DNA of 11,571 nt, taken from Eubacterium sp. GTDB lineage: Bacteria > Bacillota > Clostridia > Oscillospirales > Acutalibacteraceae. Positions within the stretch are counted from its first letter, which is position 1. Each line of letters begins with the position of its first letter. The DNA lies in NCBI GenBank assembly GCA_024696725.1, contig JAILGO010000155.1:1-11571 (forward strand), in the 5' to 3' direction. Shown here piece by piece: positions 1-5,604 of the stretch. Under the pieces are notes generated by a model. The model saw nothing but the letters and a program-made list of their open reading frames with translations, did not search any database and was not told the origin of the DNA. Made by a program: the position numbers and the translations under genes.

Positions 1-41
1 ATATAAAAGATAAGTGCATTCCCAAAGCCATGGGAATGCAC
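1..41 (-). terminator. Attenuator terminator at the end of the L10 leader
   Basis: On the minus strand an 11-bp perfect stem (24-14 pairing with 31-41; arms GTGCATTCCC and GGGAATGCAC plus one closing A-T pair) with a six-base loop is followed by the T-rich run TTATCTTTTATAT (13-1). This is the layout of a Rho-independent terminator. Its 5' arm contains CATTCC, which is complementary to GGAATG in the preceding leader (67-72 on the plus strand), so it can be opened by an alternative pairing. I infer that it is the regulated attenuator ahead of rplJ, which should start beyond position 1. It may also end read-through transcripts from the flavoenzyme gene upstream. Confidence 0.8.
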
Positions 42-130
42 GACATTACATAAGATCCATAATGCTCATTCCTCGGTAGACGCTGAGCTTACATCCCGAA
101 GGATGCCTGCTGTCTTTGGTTGAACAGCGA
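14..130 (-). promoter_or_regulatory. Ribosomal protein L10 leader RNA (autoregulatory leader of rplJ-rplL)
   Basis: The minus strand just after a strong promoter carries CAACCAAAGACAGCAGG followed later by ACCGAGGAATGAG, the two conserved blocks I associate with Firmicute L10 leaders. They fold as expected. UGUUCA (126-121) pairs with UGAGCA (68-63) to close the structure. AGAC (115-112) pairs with GUCU (81-78) next to purine-rich bulges typical of the L10-binding kink-turn. A CAUCC/GGAUG hairpin capped by a UUCG tetraloop lies at 105-92. In known members, L10(L12)4 binds here and favours termination when L10 is in excess. The position downstream of rplK-rplA also fits, because rplJ-rplL normally follows. 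The family call is from sequence pattern and synteny; rplJ itself is outside the window. Confidence 0.85.
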
Positions 131-135
131 GAATT

Positions 136-164
136 ATTATATATTATTATTTTTTAATTGTCAA
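136..164 (-). promoter_or_regulatory. Sigma-A promoter for the L10 leader/rplJ unit
   Basis: A perfect housekeeping promoter on the minus strand: -35 TTGACA at 164-159, a 17-base spacer, and -10 TATAAT at 141-136. Predicted transcription starts near 128-130, directly before the L10 leader core. The -35 box lies 22 bases past the stop codon of the upstream flavoenzyme gene. Confidence 0.88.
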
Positions 165-186
165 GAGTTTTTTATTATTATATTTT

Positions 187-1737
187 TTAACTCTGCTTCT
201 CGTGATATTCCTTTTCGGTGTTTACATTCCAGATATTTGATTTATCCTTGCTGCCGGAAAGGATATTCTTTACCGTTTCAAACGAGGTACACATACTGTG
301 GTCGATATTATTGTAGCGGTGCTGACCGTTTCTTCCGACGCAGTAAAGATTATCAATAGTATTAAGATAATCACGAAGCTCACCCATACGCTCATAGGTA
401 TCAAAGTATGCGGGATAAGCCTTTTTAACTCGTTCCACATGGTTATCAAGCACAACGCTTTCGGAGCTTATAAGCCCGATTTTTACCATTTCTCTTATTC
501 CGAGAGCGGCGAACTCGTCATCGGTCATAGACCACATTCCGTCGCCTTCGTTACAGAAGTATTCGAGACCGACCCACACGGTGTTTTCAAGGTCCTTAAC
601 CATATACGGCGACCAGTTGTTATAGACCTGAAAACGTCCCATTTTAACGCTTTTATCGTGAACGTAAACCCAGTTATCGGGAACTATATTTCCGAGCGTT
701 TTGATTTTTGTTTTGTTTTCAAGCGCAAGCTCTTTTACAAGCACGCCGACGGTCATATAATCACGGTACGGGAGTCCCTTAGCGATTTCCGAAATATCTT
801 CGGGAACGCCGTTCATTCCCTCAACCAAATCCTTTACGGGCATTGACGAAATAACGATATCCCCTTCGGTGTTAAGCTCTTTTCCGTCTTTTTCATAAAT
901 AACGCCTTTAAGGATACTTCCGTCCTTTACAAGCTTTGTCACCTTAGCGTTTTTAATAATAGCTCCGCCCATTTTTTCAATCTCTGACGCAGTAAGCTCC
1001 CAAAGCTGACCGGGACCGAATTTCGGATATGAAAATTCCTCAATAAGCGAGGTTTCGACCTTACGGTTTTTACTTTTAAACACCTTGCCTAAAACGTCCT
1101 TCAAAACAGCCGAAATTGAAATTCCCTTAACTCTTTGGGCTCCCCATTCGGGCGAGATTTCGCTCGGGTGGCGTCCCCAGAGATTTTCGGTATAGTTTTC
1201 AAAAAACATTGAATAAAGCTTTTTACCGAAACGGTTGATATAAAAATCCTCGAGCGAGTTTTCCTTACGCCTGAAAACAAGGGTTTTAAGATAGCTGAAG
1301 CCTACCTTAGCAGTTGTTACAAGCCCCATGTTCTTAATAGTTTCGGGCTTTAGGGAAATAGGATAATCAAAGAACTTACGATTAAAGAATATTCGCGAAA
1401 GCCTGTTCCTTCTTAGCATAACGCGGTCTGTTTTTTCAGGGTCGGGACCGCCTTCTCTGAGGGTTGAAGTTCTGCCGAGAACAACGTCGTCATAAGGAAG
1501 AGCGCCCTGGGCGGGAAGCATTTTTTCCCACCACTCGTTCACCTCAGGCACCTTTGAAAAGAAGCGGTGTCCGCCCATATCCATACGGTTACCCTTATAA
1601 TTAACGGTTCGCGAAATACCGCCAAAGCAATCGCTTTCCTCAAAAACGGTAACCTCGTATTCATTTGATTTACTGAGCAGCTCATAGGCGGCGGTTAAGC
1701 CTGCGGGACCTGCTCCGATTATAATTACTTTCTTCAT
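187..1737 (-). CDS. FAD-dependent oxidoreductase, amine-oxidase/UDP-galactopyranose-mutase-like fold
   Basis: A 516-residue flavoprotein. The N-terminal Rossmann fold shows GAGPAG at residues 8-13, the acidic strand end VFEE at 31-34, and FGGISRT with DMGGHRFF (38-60), the flavin-contacting pattern of the protoporphyrinogen oxidase / UDP-galactopyranose mutase superfamily (COG1232-like). Further blocks are [10 protein letters not shown] (186-195), [11 protein letters not shown] (237-247) and a C-terminal flavin-contact segment [18 protein letters not shown] (465-482). Family members are often found beside polysaccharide genes, but no substrate can be assigned here. The length looks complete. 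The ATG start is preceded only by a modest ACGGTGA ribosome site. The gene sits between rplA and the L10 leader, with its own candidate promoter and no terminator of its own. It is probably cytosolic: no signal peptide or membrane helix is visible. The family call is confident; the reaction is unknown. Confidence 0.82.
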   Translation of the reverse strand: MKKVIIIGAGPAGLTAAYELLSKSNEYEVTVFEESDCFGGISRTVNYKGNRMDMGGHRFFSKVPEVNEWWEKMLPAQGALPYDDVVLGRTSTLREGGPDPEKTDRVMLRRNRLSRIFFNRKFFDYPISLKPETIKNMGLVTTAKVGFSYLKTLVFRRKENSLEDFYINRFGKKLYSMFFENYTENLWGRHPSEISPEWGAQRVKGISISAVLKDVLGKVFKSKNRKVETSLIEEFSYPKFGPGQLWELTASEIEKMGGAIIKNAKVTKLVKDGSILKGVIYEKDGKELNTEGDIVISSMPVKDLVEGMNGVPEDISEIAKGLPYRDYMTVGVLVKELALENKTKIKTLGNIVPDNWVYVHDKSVKMGRFQVYNNWSPYMVKDLENTVWVGLEYFCNEGDGMWSMTDDEFAALGIREMVKIGLISSESVVLDNHVERVKKAYPAYFDTYERMGELRDYLNTIDNLYCVGRNGQHRYNNIDHSMCTSFETVKNILSGSKDKSNIWNVNTEKEYHEKQS

Positions 1738-1767
1738 GGTTTCACCGTTAATATAATATTATTGTTA

Positions 1768-1796
1768 ATTTTAACATATTATATATCAAAGTTCAA
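1768..1796 (-). promoter_or_regulatory. Candidate promoter of the flavoenzyme gene
   Basis: On the minus strand TTGAAC (1796-1791), a 17-base spacer and TAAAAT (1773-1768) match sigma-A boxes at 4/6 and 5/6 positions. The elements lie directly after the rplA terminator's T-run and about 30 bases ahead of the flavoenzyme ATG. The surrounding DNA is very AT-rich, so chance matches are possible. Confidence 0.5.
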
Positions 1797-1797
1797 C

Positions 1798-1827
1798 AAA
1801 AAAAGACAGGGCGTTTACCCTGTCTTT
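1798..1827 (-). terminator. Rho-independent terminator after rplA
   Basis: A perfect 10-bp stem (1827-1818 pairing with 1811-1802; arms AAAGACAGGG and CCCTGTCTTT) with a six-base loop is followed on the minus strand by seven T (1804-1798). It starts 9 bases after the rplA stop codon and should end the rpmG-secE-nusG-rplK-rplA transcript. Confidence 0.92.
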
Positions 1828-1836
1828 AAACTTTTA

Positions 1837-2541
1837 TTATTCAGCTGCGGCGGAGCCAACCTTATTAGGATTGATTCTGATGCCGGGGCCCATTGTTGAA
1901 GCTACTGCGCAGGACTTGATGTACTGGCCTTTAGCTGCCTCGGGCTTAGCCTTGATAATAGCGTCGAGAAGAGCGTTGAAGTTTTCAACAAGCTTATCCG
2001 TACCGAAGGAAACCTTACCAATCGGGCAGTGAATGATATTAGTCTTATCAAGACGGTATTCAATCTTACCTGCCTTAGCTTCCTTAACAGCCTGAGCAAC
2101 GTTAGGAGTTACTGTACCGGCTTTCGGCGACGGCATAAGACCGCGGGGACCGAGGATTTTACCGAGACGGCCAACGAAGCCCATCATATCGGGAGAAGCA
2201 ACTGCAACGTCGAATTCCATCCAGCCGCCCTGAATCTTCTGAACGAGGTCAGCGTCGCCGACGATATCAGCGCCTGCTTCCTCAGCAGCCTTTGCTAAAT
2301 CGCCCTTTGCGAAAACTGCAACTCTTACGTCCTTACCGGTTCCGTTAGGAAGAACAACGGCGCCTCTAACCTGCTGGTCTGCGTGACGTGAGTCAACGCC
2401 GAGACGAACGTGAACCTCTACGGTTTCGTCGAACTTAGCCTTTGCTGTCTTCTGAACAAGGTCAAGGGCTTCCTGTGTTGTATATAAGTTAGCTCTGTCA
2501 ACGAGCTTTGCACTATCTGTAAATTTCTTTCCGTGTTTCAT
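1837..2541 (-). CDS. rplA: 50S ribosomal protein L1
   Basis: The 234-residue product has the normal length for bacterial L1, the two-domain protein of the mobile L1 stalk that binds 23S rRNA near the tRNA exit site. The hallmark block [18 protein letters not shown] is at residues 127-144, and the C-terminal segment [11 protein letters not shown] is intact. In other bacteria L1 also represses its own operon by binding mRNA. The gene follows rplK after 47 bases, with a TGGAGGT ribosome site 9 bases before ATG. A strong terminator follows. No anomalies are visible. Confidence 0.98.
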   Translation of the reverse strand: MKHGKKFTDSAKLVDRANLYTTQEALDLVQKTAKAKFDETVEVHVRLGVDSRHADQQVRGAVVLPNGTGKDVRVAVFAKGDLAKAAEEAGADIVGDADLVQKIQGGWMEFDVAVASPDMMGFVGRLGKILGPRGLMPSPKAGTVTPNVAQAVKEAKAGKIEYRLDKTNIIHCPIGKVSFGTDKLVENFNALLDAIIKAKPEAAKGQYIKSCAVASTMGPGIRINPNKVGSAAAE

Positions 2542-2588
2542 AATTAATACCTCCAGTGGTTAATCGGATTTTTCCTCCCACAAGGGAA

Positions 2589-3014
2589 TTAGTCTTCTAC
2601 TACTATACCCATGCTGCGAGCTGTACCTGCAATCATTGACATTGCAGCTTCGAGAGAAGCAGCGTTTAAATCCTGCATCTTTGTTTCAGCTATCTTCTGA
2701 ACATCAGCCTTGGAAATTGTTGCTACCTTGTTCTTGTTCGGAACGCCTGAAGCAGTTTCAATTCCGCAAGCCTTCTTAATAAGAACAGCAGCCGGCGGGG
2801 TCTTAGTAATGAATGTAAACGAACGGTCTTCATAAACGGTGATAACAACGGGGATAAGAAGTCCCGCGTCATTCTTTGTTCTTTCATTGAAGTCCTTTGT
2901 AAATGCAACGATATTTACACCGTGCTGACCGAGTGCGGGGCCAACCGGCGGCGCAGGAGTTGCTTTGCCTGCAGGGATTTGAAGTTTAATTAAACCTACT
3001 ACCTTCTGAGCCAT
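2589..3014 (-). CDS. rplK: 50S ribosomal protein L11
   Basis: A 141-residue protein of standard L11 length. The proline-rich N-terminal domain ([15 protein letters not shown], residues 21-35) is the region that in L11 forms the thiostrepton/elongation-factor binding site with 23S rRNA. The C-terminal RNA-binding domain ends with the family signature GTARSMGI (130-137). An AGGAGGAAA ribosome site lies 6 bases before ATG. It is separated from nusG by an unusually structured 118-base spacer and followed by rplA, the canonical order. Confidence 0.98.
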   Translation of the reverse strand: MAQKVVGLIKLQIPAGKATPAPPVGPALGQHGVNIVAFTKDFNERTKNDAGLLIPVVITVYEDRSFTFITKTPPAAVLIKKACGIETASGVPNKNKVATISKADVQKIAETKMQDLNAASLEAAMSMIAGTARSMGIVVED

Positions 3015-3132
3015 AATATTTTCCTCCTAAAAATGTGGTAATTGGCGAAGCGCTTTGCGCTCCTCCCACTCATAAAACGTCAACGCGTTTTACGGTAAAG
3101 CGGCAACGCCGCGGATTACTGAATTTTTGCGA
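3015..3132 (-). repeat. Hairpin-rich spacer between nusG and rplK
   Basis: This 118-base gap contains three successive inverted repeats. GCGGC-AAC-GCCGC (3100-3112) is perfect. A 7-bp TAAAACG/CGTTTTA stem with a six-base loop (3073-3092) is also perfect. The third is a GCGAA/TTTGC stem around GCGC, which overlaps the 8-base palindrome AAGCGCTT (3045-3058). No T-run follows any of them on the minus strand, so they do not look like terminators, and I see no well-spaced promoter. It may be a structured mRNA region controlling rplK-rplA, or a small palindromic intergenic repeat. Confidence 0.6.
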
Positions 3133-3660
3133 TTAGTCGCTGACCTTTTCAAGCTGGTCAAGCTCGAAATCAACTGCGGTTTCTCTTCCGAACATGGATA
3201 CGATAACCTGAACGCTGTTATTAGGCGCGTCTATAGACTCGACCGTACCCGAGAAGCCTTCAAGCGGACCGTCGATAACGTTTACGATATCGCCGACCTC
3301 GTAAGCTACCTCAACCTCAACGATGTCTTCACCGAGCGCTCTTTTAACCTCGTCCTCGGTAAGCGGAACGGGCTTGCCCTCGGGACCTACGAAGCCTGCG
3401 CAGCCTCTCGTATTACGAACGATGTACCACGTTTCGTCGGTCATAACCATTTTAATATAGATGTAGCTTGGGAAGAGCTTACGCTCGATTTCCTTTTTAG
3501 TTCCGTCCTCTTTAACCTCAACAACCGTTTCGGTAGGAATACGGACGTCCTGAATTAAATCGGTAAGGTTCTGGTTTTCGACCTTAATTCTGAGGTCGCT
3601 CGCAACCTTATTTTCATACCCCGAAAAGGTATGGGCAATATACCATCTTGCTTCTTCCAT
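3133..3660 (-). CDS. nusG: Transcription termination/antitermination factor NusG
   Basis: A 175-residue NusG of typical length. The N-terminal NGN domain starts with WYIAHTFSGYENKV (residues 6-19) and includes KLFPSYIYIKM (61-71), the part that contacts RNA polymerase. The C-terminal KOW domain begins at EVGDIVNVIDGPLEGFSGTV (121-140). NusG modulates elongation and pausing and couples RNA polymerase to the ribosome or other factors. It lies 27 bases after secE, with AAGGAGG upstream of ATG, in the classic secE-nusG-rplK-rplA order. Confidence 0.97.
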   Translation of the reverse strand: MEEARWYIAHTFSGYENKVASDLRIKVENQNLTDLIQDVRIPTETVVEVKEDGTKKEIERKLFPSYIYIKMVMTDETWYIVRNTRGCAGFVGPEGKPVPLTEDEVKRALGEDIVEVEVAYEVGDIVNVIDGPLEGFSGTVESIDAPNNSVQVIVSMFGRETAVDFELDQLEKVSD

Positions 3661-3687
3661 CAGCAGCCTCCTTAAATAGTCAGGAAC

Positions 3688-4065
3688 TTATTCTGACACT
3701 TCTTCGCTTGCTGCTTCGGTAACAGCCTCTGTAAGCGCTTCGGCAGCGTTTTCCGCTTCCGCTTCTTCGGTTACTGTTTCAGCAGCAGTCGTAGTATTAG
3801 CTGCGTTTTTAATAGCCTTCATACCCTGAGTAAGACCGAAGTCAACGGCGTAGATTGCAAGACCTACGATAAGGATTACCACAAGTACGACGATGGTATT
3901 TTTCCATACCTCGGCAGCCTTGGGCCATACTACCTTTTTACCTTCGCTTCTAACGCTCTTGAAGAAACCGGCGATTGCCTTGAAAGGATTCTTAGAGGAC
4001 TTTTTCTTATCGTCCTTACCTGCTTTTTCTTTAGCAGTCTTCTTAGCCTTCTTTTCGTCAGCCAT
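3688..4065 (-). CDS. secE: Preprotein translocase subunit SecE with an acidic C-terminal extension
   Basis: SecE is the essential small subunit clamping SecY in the membrane translocon. Residues 1-25 are lysine-rich. Residues 27-50 form the conserved amphipathic helix with KKVVWPK at 43-49. A single transmembrane helix spans about 56-76. Gram-positive SecE proteins are usually only about 60-80 residues and end shortly after this helix. Here a tail of about 39 residues (87-125) follows, rich in Ala, Thr and Glu (11 Glu, no Asp), giving 125 residues in total. The ribosome site GGGAGGAA lies in the 14-base gap after rpmG. The identity is secure; the role of the tail is unknown. Confidence 0.95.
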   Translation of the reverse strand: MADEKKAKKTAKEKAGKDDKKKSSKNPFKAIAGFFKSVRSEGKKVVWPKAAEVWKNTIVVLVVILIVGLAIYAVDFGLTQGMKAIKNAANTTTAAETVTEEAEAENAAEALTEAVTEAASEEVSE

Positions 4066-4079
4066 CGTTATTCCTCCCG

Positions 4080-4229
4080 TTACTTCGTTTCTCTGTGAAG
4101 AGTATGCTTCTTACAGAACCTGCAATACTTATTCATTTCAAGTCTGTCAGGAGTATTCTTCTTGTTTTTCATTGTGTTGTAATTGCGTTGTTTGCATTCA
4201 GTGCAAGCTAAAGTAATTTTAACTCTCAT
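4080..4229 (-). CDS. rpmG: 50S ribosomal protein L33 (zinc-ribbon type)
   Basis: A 49-codon gene that begins [17 protein letters not shown] and ends [10 protein letters not shown]. The pairs CTEC (residues 9-12) and CRFC (36-39) are the four zinc-binding cysteines of the zinc-containing form of L33, as opposed to the cysteine-free paralogue used under zinc starvation in many Firmicutes. The length is normal. An AGGAGGTG ribosome site lies 7 bases before ATG. It is the first gene of the secE-nusG operon, its usual place in Firmicutes, and the stop codon is 14 bases before secE. Confidence 0.96.
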   Translation of the reverse strand: MRVKITLACTECKQRNYNTMKNKKNTPDRLEMNKYCRFCKKHTLHRETK

Positions 4230-4331
4230 TCTAAGGCACCTCCTAATTCTTTTCGATAATAATCTCCCTCACCGATTCCTGCCACGCTCGCAAGAATTAA
4301 CAGGCAAAAAAATAAAACCTGTGCTGAGGTA
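4230..4331 (-). promoter_or_regulatory. 5' leader of the rpmG operon
   Basis: About 100 untranslated bases lie between the predicted start (near 4331) and the rpmG ATG. On the minus strand they include ACAGG, a T-rich run of twelve bases (4317-4306), then CCTGT (4304-4300), so a weak 5-bp hairpin could form around the T-run. I do not recognise a known leader family here, and no open reading frame is evident. Confidence 0.4.
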
Positions 4332-4337
4332 ATTGCT

Positions 4338-4366
4338 ACTATATCACAATAGTAAAGGCTTGTCAA
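4338..4366 (-). promoter_or_regulatory. Sigma-A promoter of rpmG-secE-nusG-rplK-rplA
   Basis: On the minus strand a perfect -35 TTGACA (4366-4361), a 17-base spacer and -10 TATAGT (4343-4338, 5/6). The predicted start is near 4331. This is the only strong promoter seen for the whole five-gene ribosomal cluster. Its -35 box overlaps a candidate -35 on the opposite strand. Confidence 0.85.
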
Positions 4367-4388
4367 GTATTTTTTTATTATATATTAT
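4360..4388 (+). promoter_or_regulatory. Candidate divergent promoter for the flavoprotein operon
   Basis: On the plus strand TTGTCA (4360-4365, 5/6), a 17-base spacer and TATTAT (4383-4388, 5/6) would start transcription near 4395, about 90 bases before the first flavoprotein ATG. An alternative is TTGCAT-N17-TATTAT at 4418-4446, with a poorer -35. Note that TTGACAA on one strand automatically reads TTGTCAA on the other, so the -35 match is not independent evidence. Confidence 0.5.
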
Positions 4389-4485
4389 ATAATGCTTTTT
4401 TACGCAGAAAATTCTTATTGCATTTCGGGGGGAAATATATTATTATGTTTATTGTATCTATCATTACGGAGAAAGGAAGGCGCTT

Positions 4486-5604
4486 ATGGAGGCGGTCATT
4501 ATTGGCGGCGGCGCAAGCGGCATCGCGTGCGCTATACGTTTAAAACAGAATATGCCCTCTTGCGGCGTTACGGTTTTAGAGCAGCTTGACGAGCCGTGCA
4601 AAAAGCTTTATGCAACGGGTAACGGAAGATGCAACATCACTAATACCGCTGCGGGCGGATATGAGCTGACAAGCAGCTTCTTTTCTTCAATCGGACTTGT
4701 ACTCAGAGAAAGCAACGAGGGCAGAGTTTATCCTTACTCTAACCAGGCGGCGAGCGTAGTAAACATCCTTCTCGGCGCCTGCGAAAAGCTCGGCGTAAAG
4801 ATAGTTACCGACGCTAACGTATATAAGGCTGAAAAAATCGGAGAGCAGTTTAACGTATTTTCAAAAAGAGGAATATTCGTTTGCGACGCGCTCGTTCTCG
4901 CAACGGGCGGTAAGGCGCAGAGTGCTCTCGGCTCAAACGGAAGCGGATATAAGCTCGCAAAAAGCTTTAACCACACGGTAACGGAGCTTTCCCCCGCTCT
5001 CGTTCAGCTTACTTCGTCGAACAAAAACTGCCGCGCTCTTAAGGGAATAAGAACGAAATGCGGACTCTCGATAGATATTAACGGCGAGAGAAAAGCGTCG
5101 TCCTTCGGCGAGTTGCTGTTTACCGACTACGGTATTTCGGGAATCGTTACGATGGACCTTTCAAAAAACGTCAGCGACGTTCGTCTTAAGAACAAAACCG
5201 AAAGGTGTATAGCGGTTATAGATTTCATTCCCGATATGAGCGAGGATGAGCTTTTAAAGCATATAAACAGCTTCGGCAGCCTTGAGGGACTTCTTCCCGC
5301 AAAGCTCTGCTCCATTCTTTCAAGACAGGCAGAGGGCAGCAGCGAGAAAATTGCAAAATACGCTAAAAACTGGAAAATCATTATTACGGGCACGAAGGGA
5401 TACGATTACGCTCAGATTACCGCGGGCGGCGTATCCAACGGCGAGCTCGGAGAATATAACGACAGCAGGCTCACCGAGGGACTATACATAGTCGGAGAGC
5501 TTACGGACAATCAGTTCAGATGCGGCGGCTTCAATCTTGATTACGCTTTTTCAAGCGGTATCGCGGCTGCTGACGGGATAACAAAAGTATATGATAAGAA
5601 TTAA
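4486..5604 (+). CDS. HI0933/BaiN/YhiN-family FAD-dependent oxidoreductase
   Basis: A 372-residue flavoprotein. GGGASG at residues 7-12 and LEQ at 31-33 form the FAD-binding Rossmann motif. GNGRCNITN (45-53) is the signature of the HI0933 family. VLATGG (137-142) and a C-terminal VGELTDNQFRCGGFNLDYAF block complete the flavin site. Family members include BaiN of bile-acid bacteria and E. coli YhiN, which I recall being linked to dihydrouridine formation in 23S rRNA; the role here is unproven. Compared with the roughly 400-residue family norm, about 30 residues between GNGRCNITN and the GRVYPYSNQA block (79-88) appear absent. The ATG is preceded by AAGGAAGG. The 3' end overlaps the next gene by 14 bases. 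Probably cytosolic. Confidence 0.9.
   Translation: MEAVIIGGGASGIACAIRLKQNMPSCGVTVLEQLDEPCKKLYATGNGRCNITNTAAGGYELTSSFFSSIGLVLRESNEGRVYPYSNQAASVVNILLGACEKLGVKIVTDANVYKAEKIGEQFNVFSKRGIFVCDALVLATGGKAQSALGSNGSGYKLAKSFNHTVTELSPALVQLTSSNKNCRALKGIRTKCGLSIDINGERKASSFGELLFTDYGISGIVTMDLSKNVSDVRLKNKTERCIAVIDFIPDMSEDELLKHINSFGSLEGLLPAKLCSILSRQAEGSSEKIAKYAKNWKIIITGTKGYDYAQITAGGVSNGELGEYNDSRLTEGLYIVGELTDNQFRCGGFNLDYAFSSGIAAADGITKVYDKN

Noticed and set aside
158..186. Possible plus-strand promoter TTGTCA-N17-TATTTT opposite the L10 promoter
   Set aside because: The -35 match is an automatic mirror of TTGACAA and the -10 is poor. It would only make antisense RNA to the flavoenzyme gene.
298..846. A 182-codon open frame on the plus strand inside the flavoenzyme gene
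   Set aside because: It lies wholly antisense to a well-conserved gene, has no ribosome site or recognisable motif, and is explained by codon bias on the other strand.
3079..3085. TTGACG on the minus strand as a -35 for a separate rplK promoter
   Set aside because: No -10-like sequence lies 16-18 bases downstream (the region is GC-rich), so an internal promoter is not supported.
4445..4543. A 32-codon upstream frame (ATG at 4445) overlapping the first flavoprotein start, preceded by a GGGGGGA run
   Set aside because: The spacing to the G-run is long, the peptide is unremarkable and most of it overlaps the real gene in another frame. It could be a regulatory small frame, but nothing supports it beyond position.
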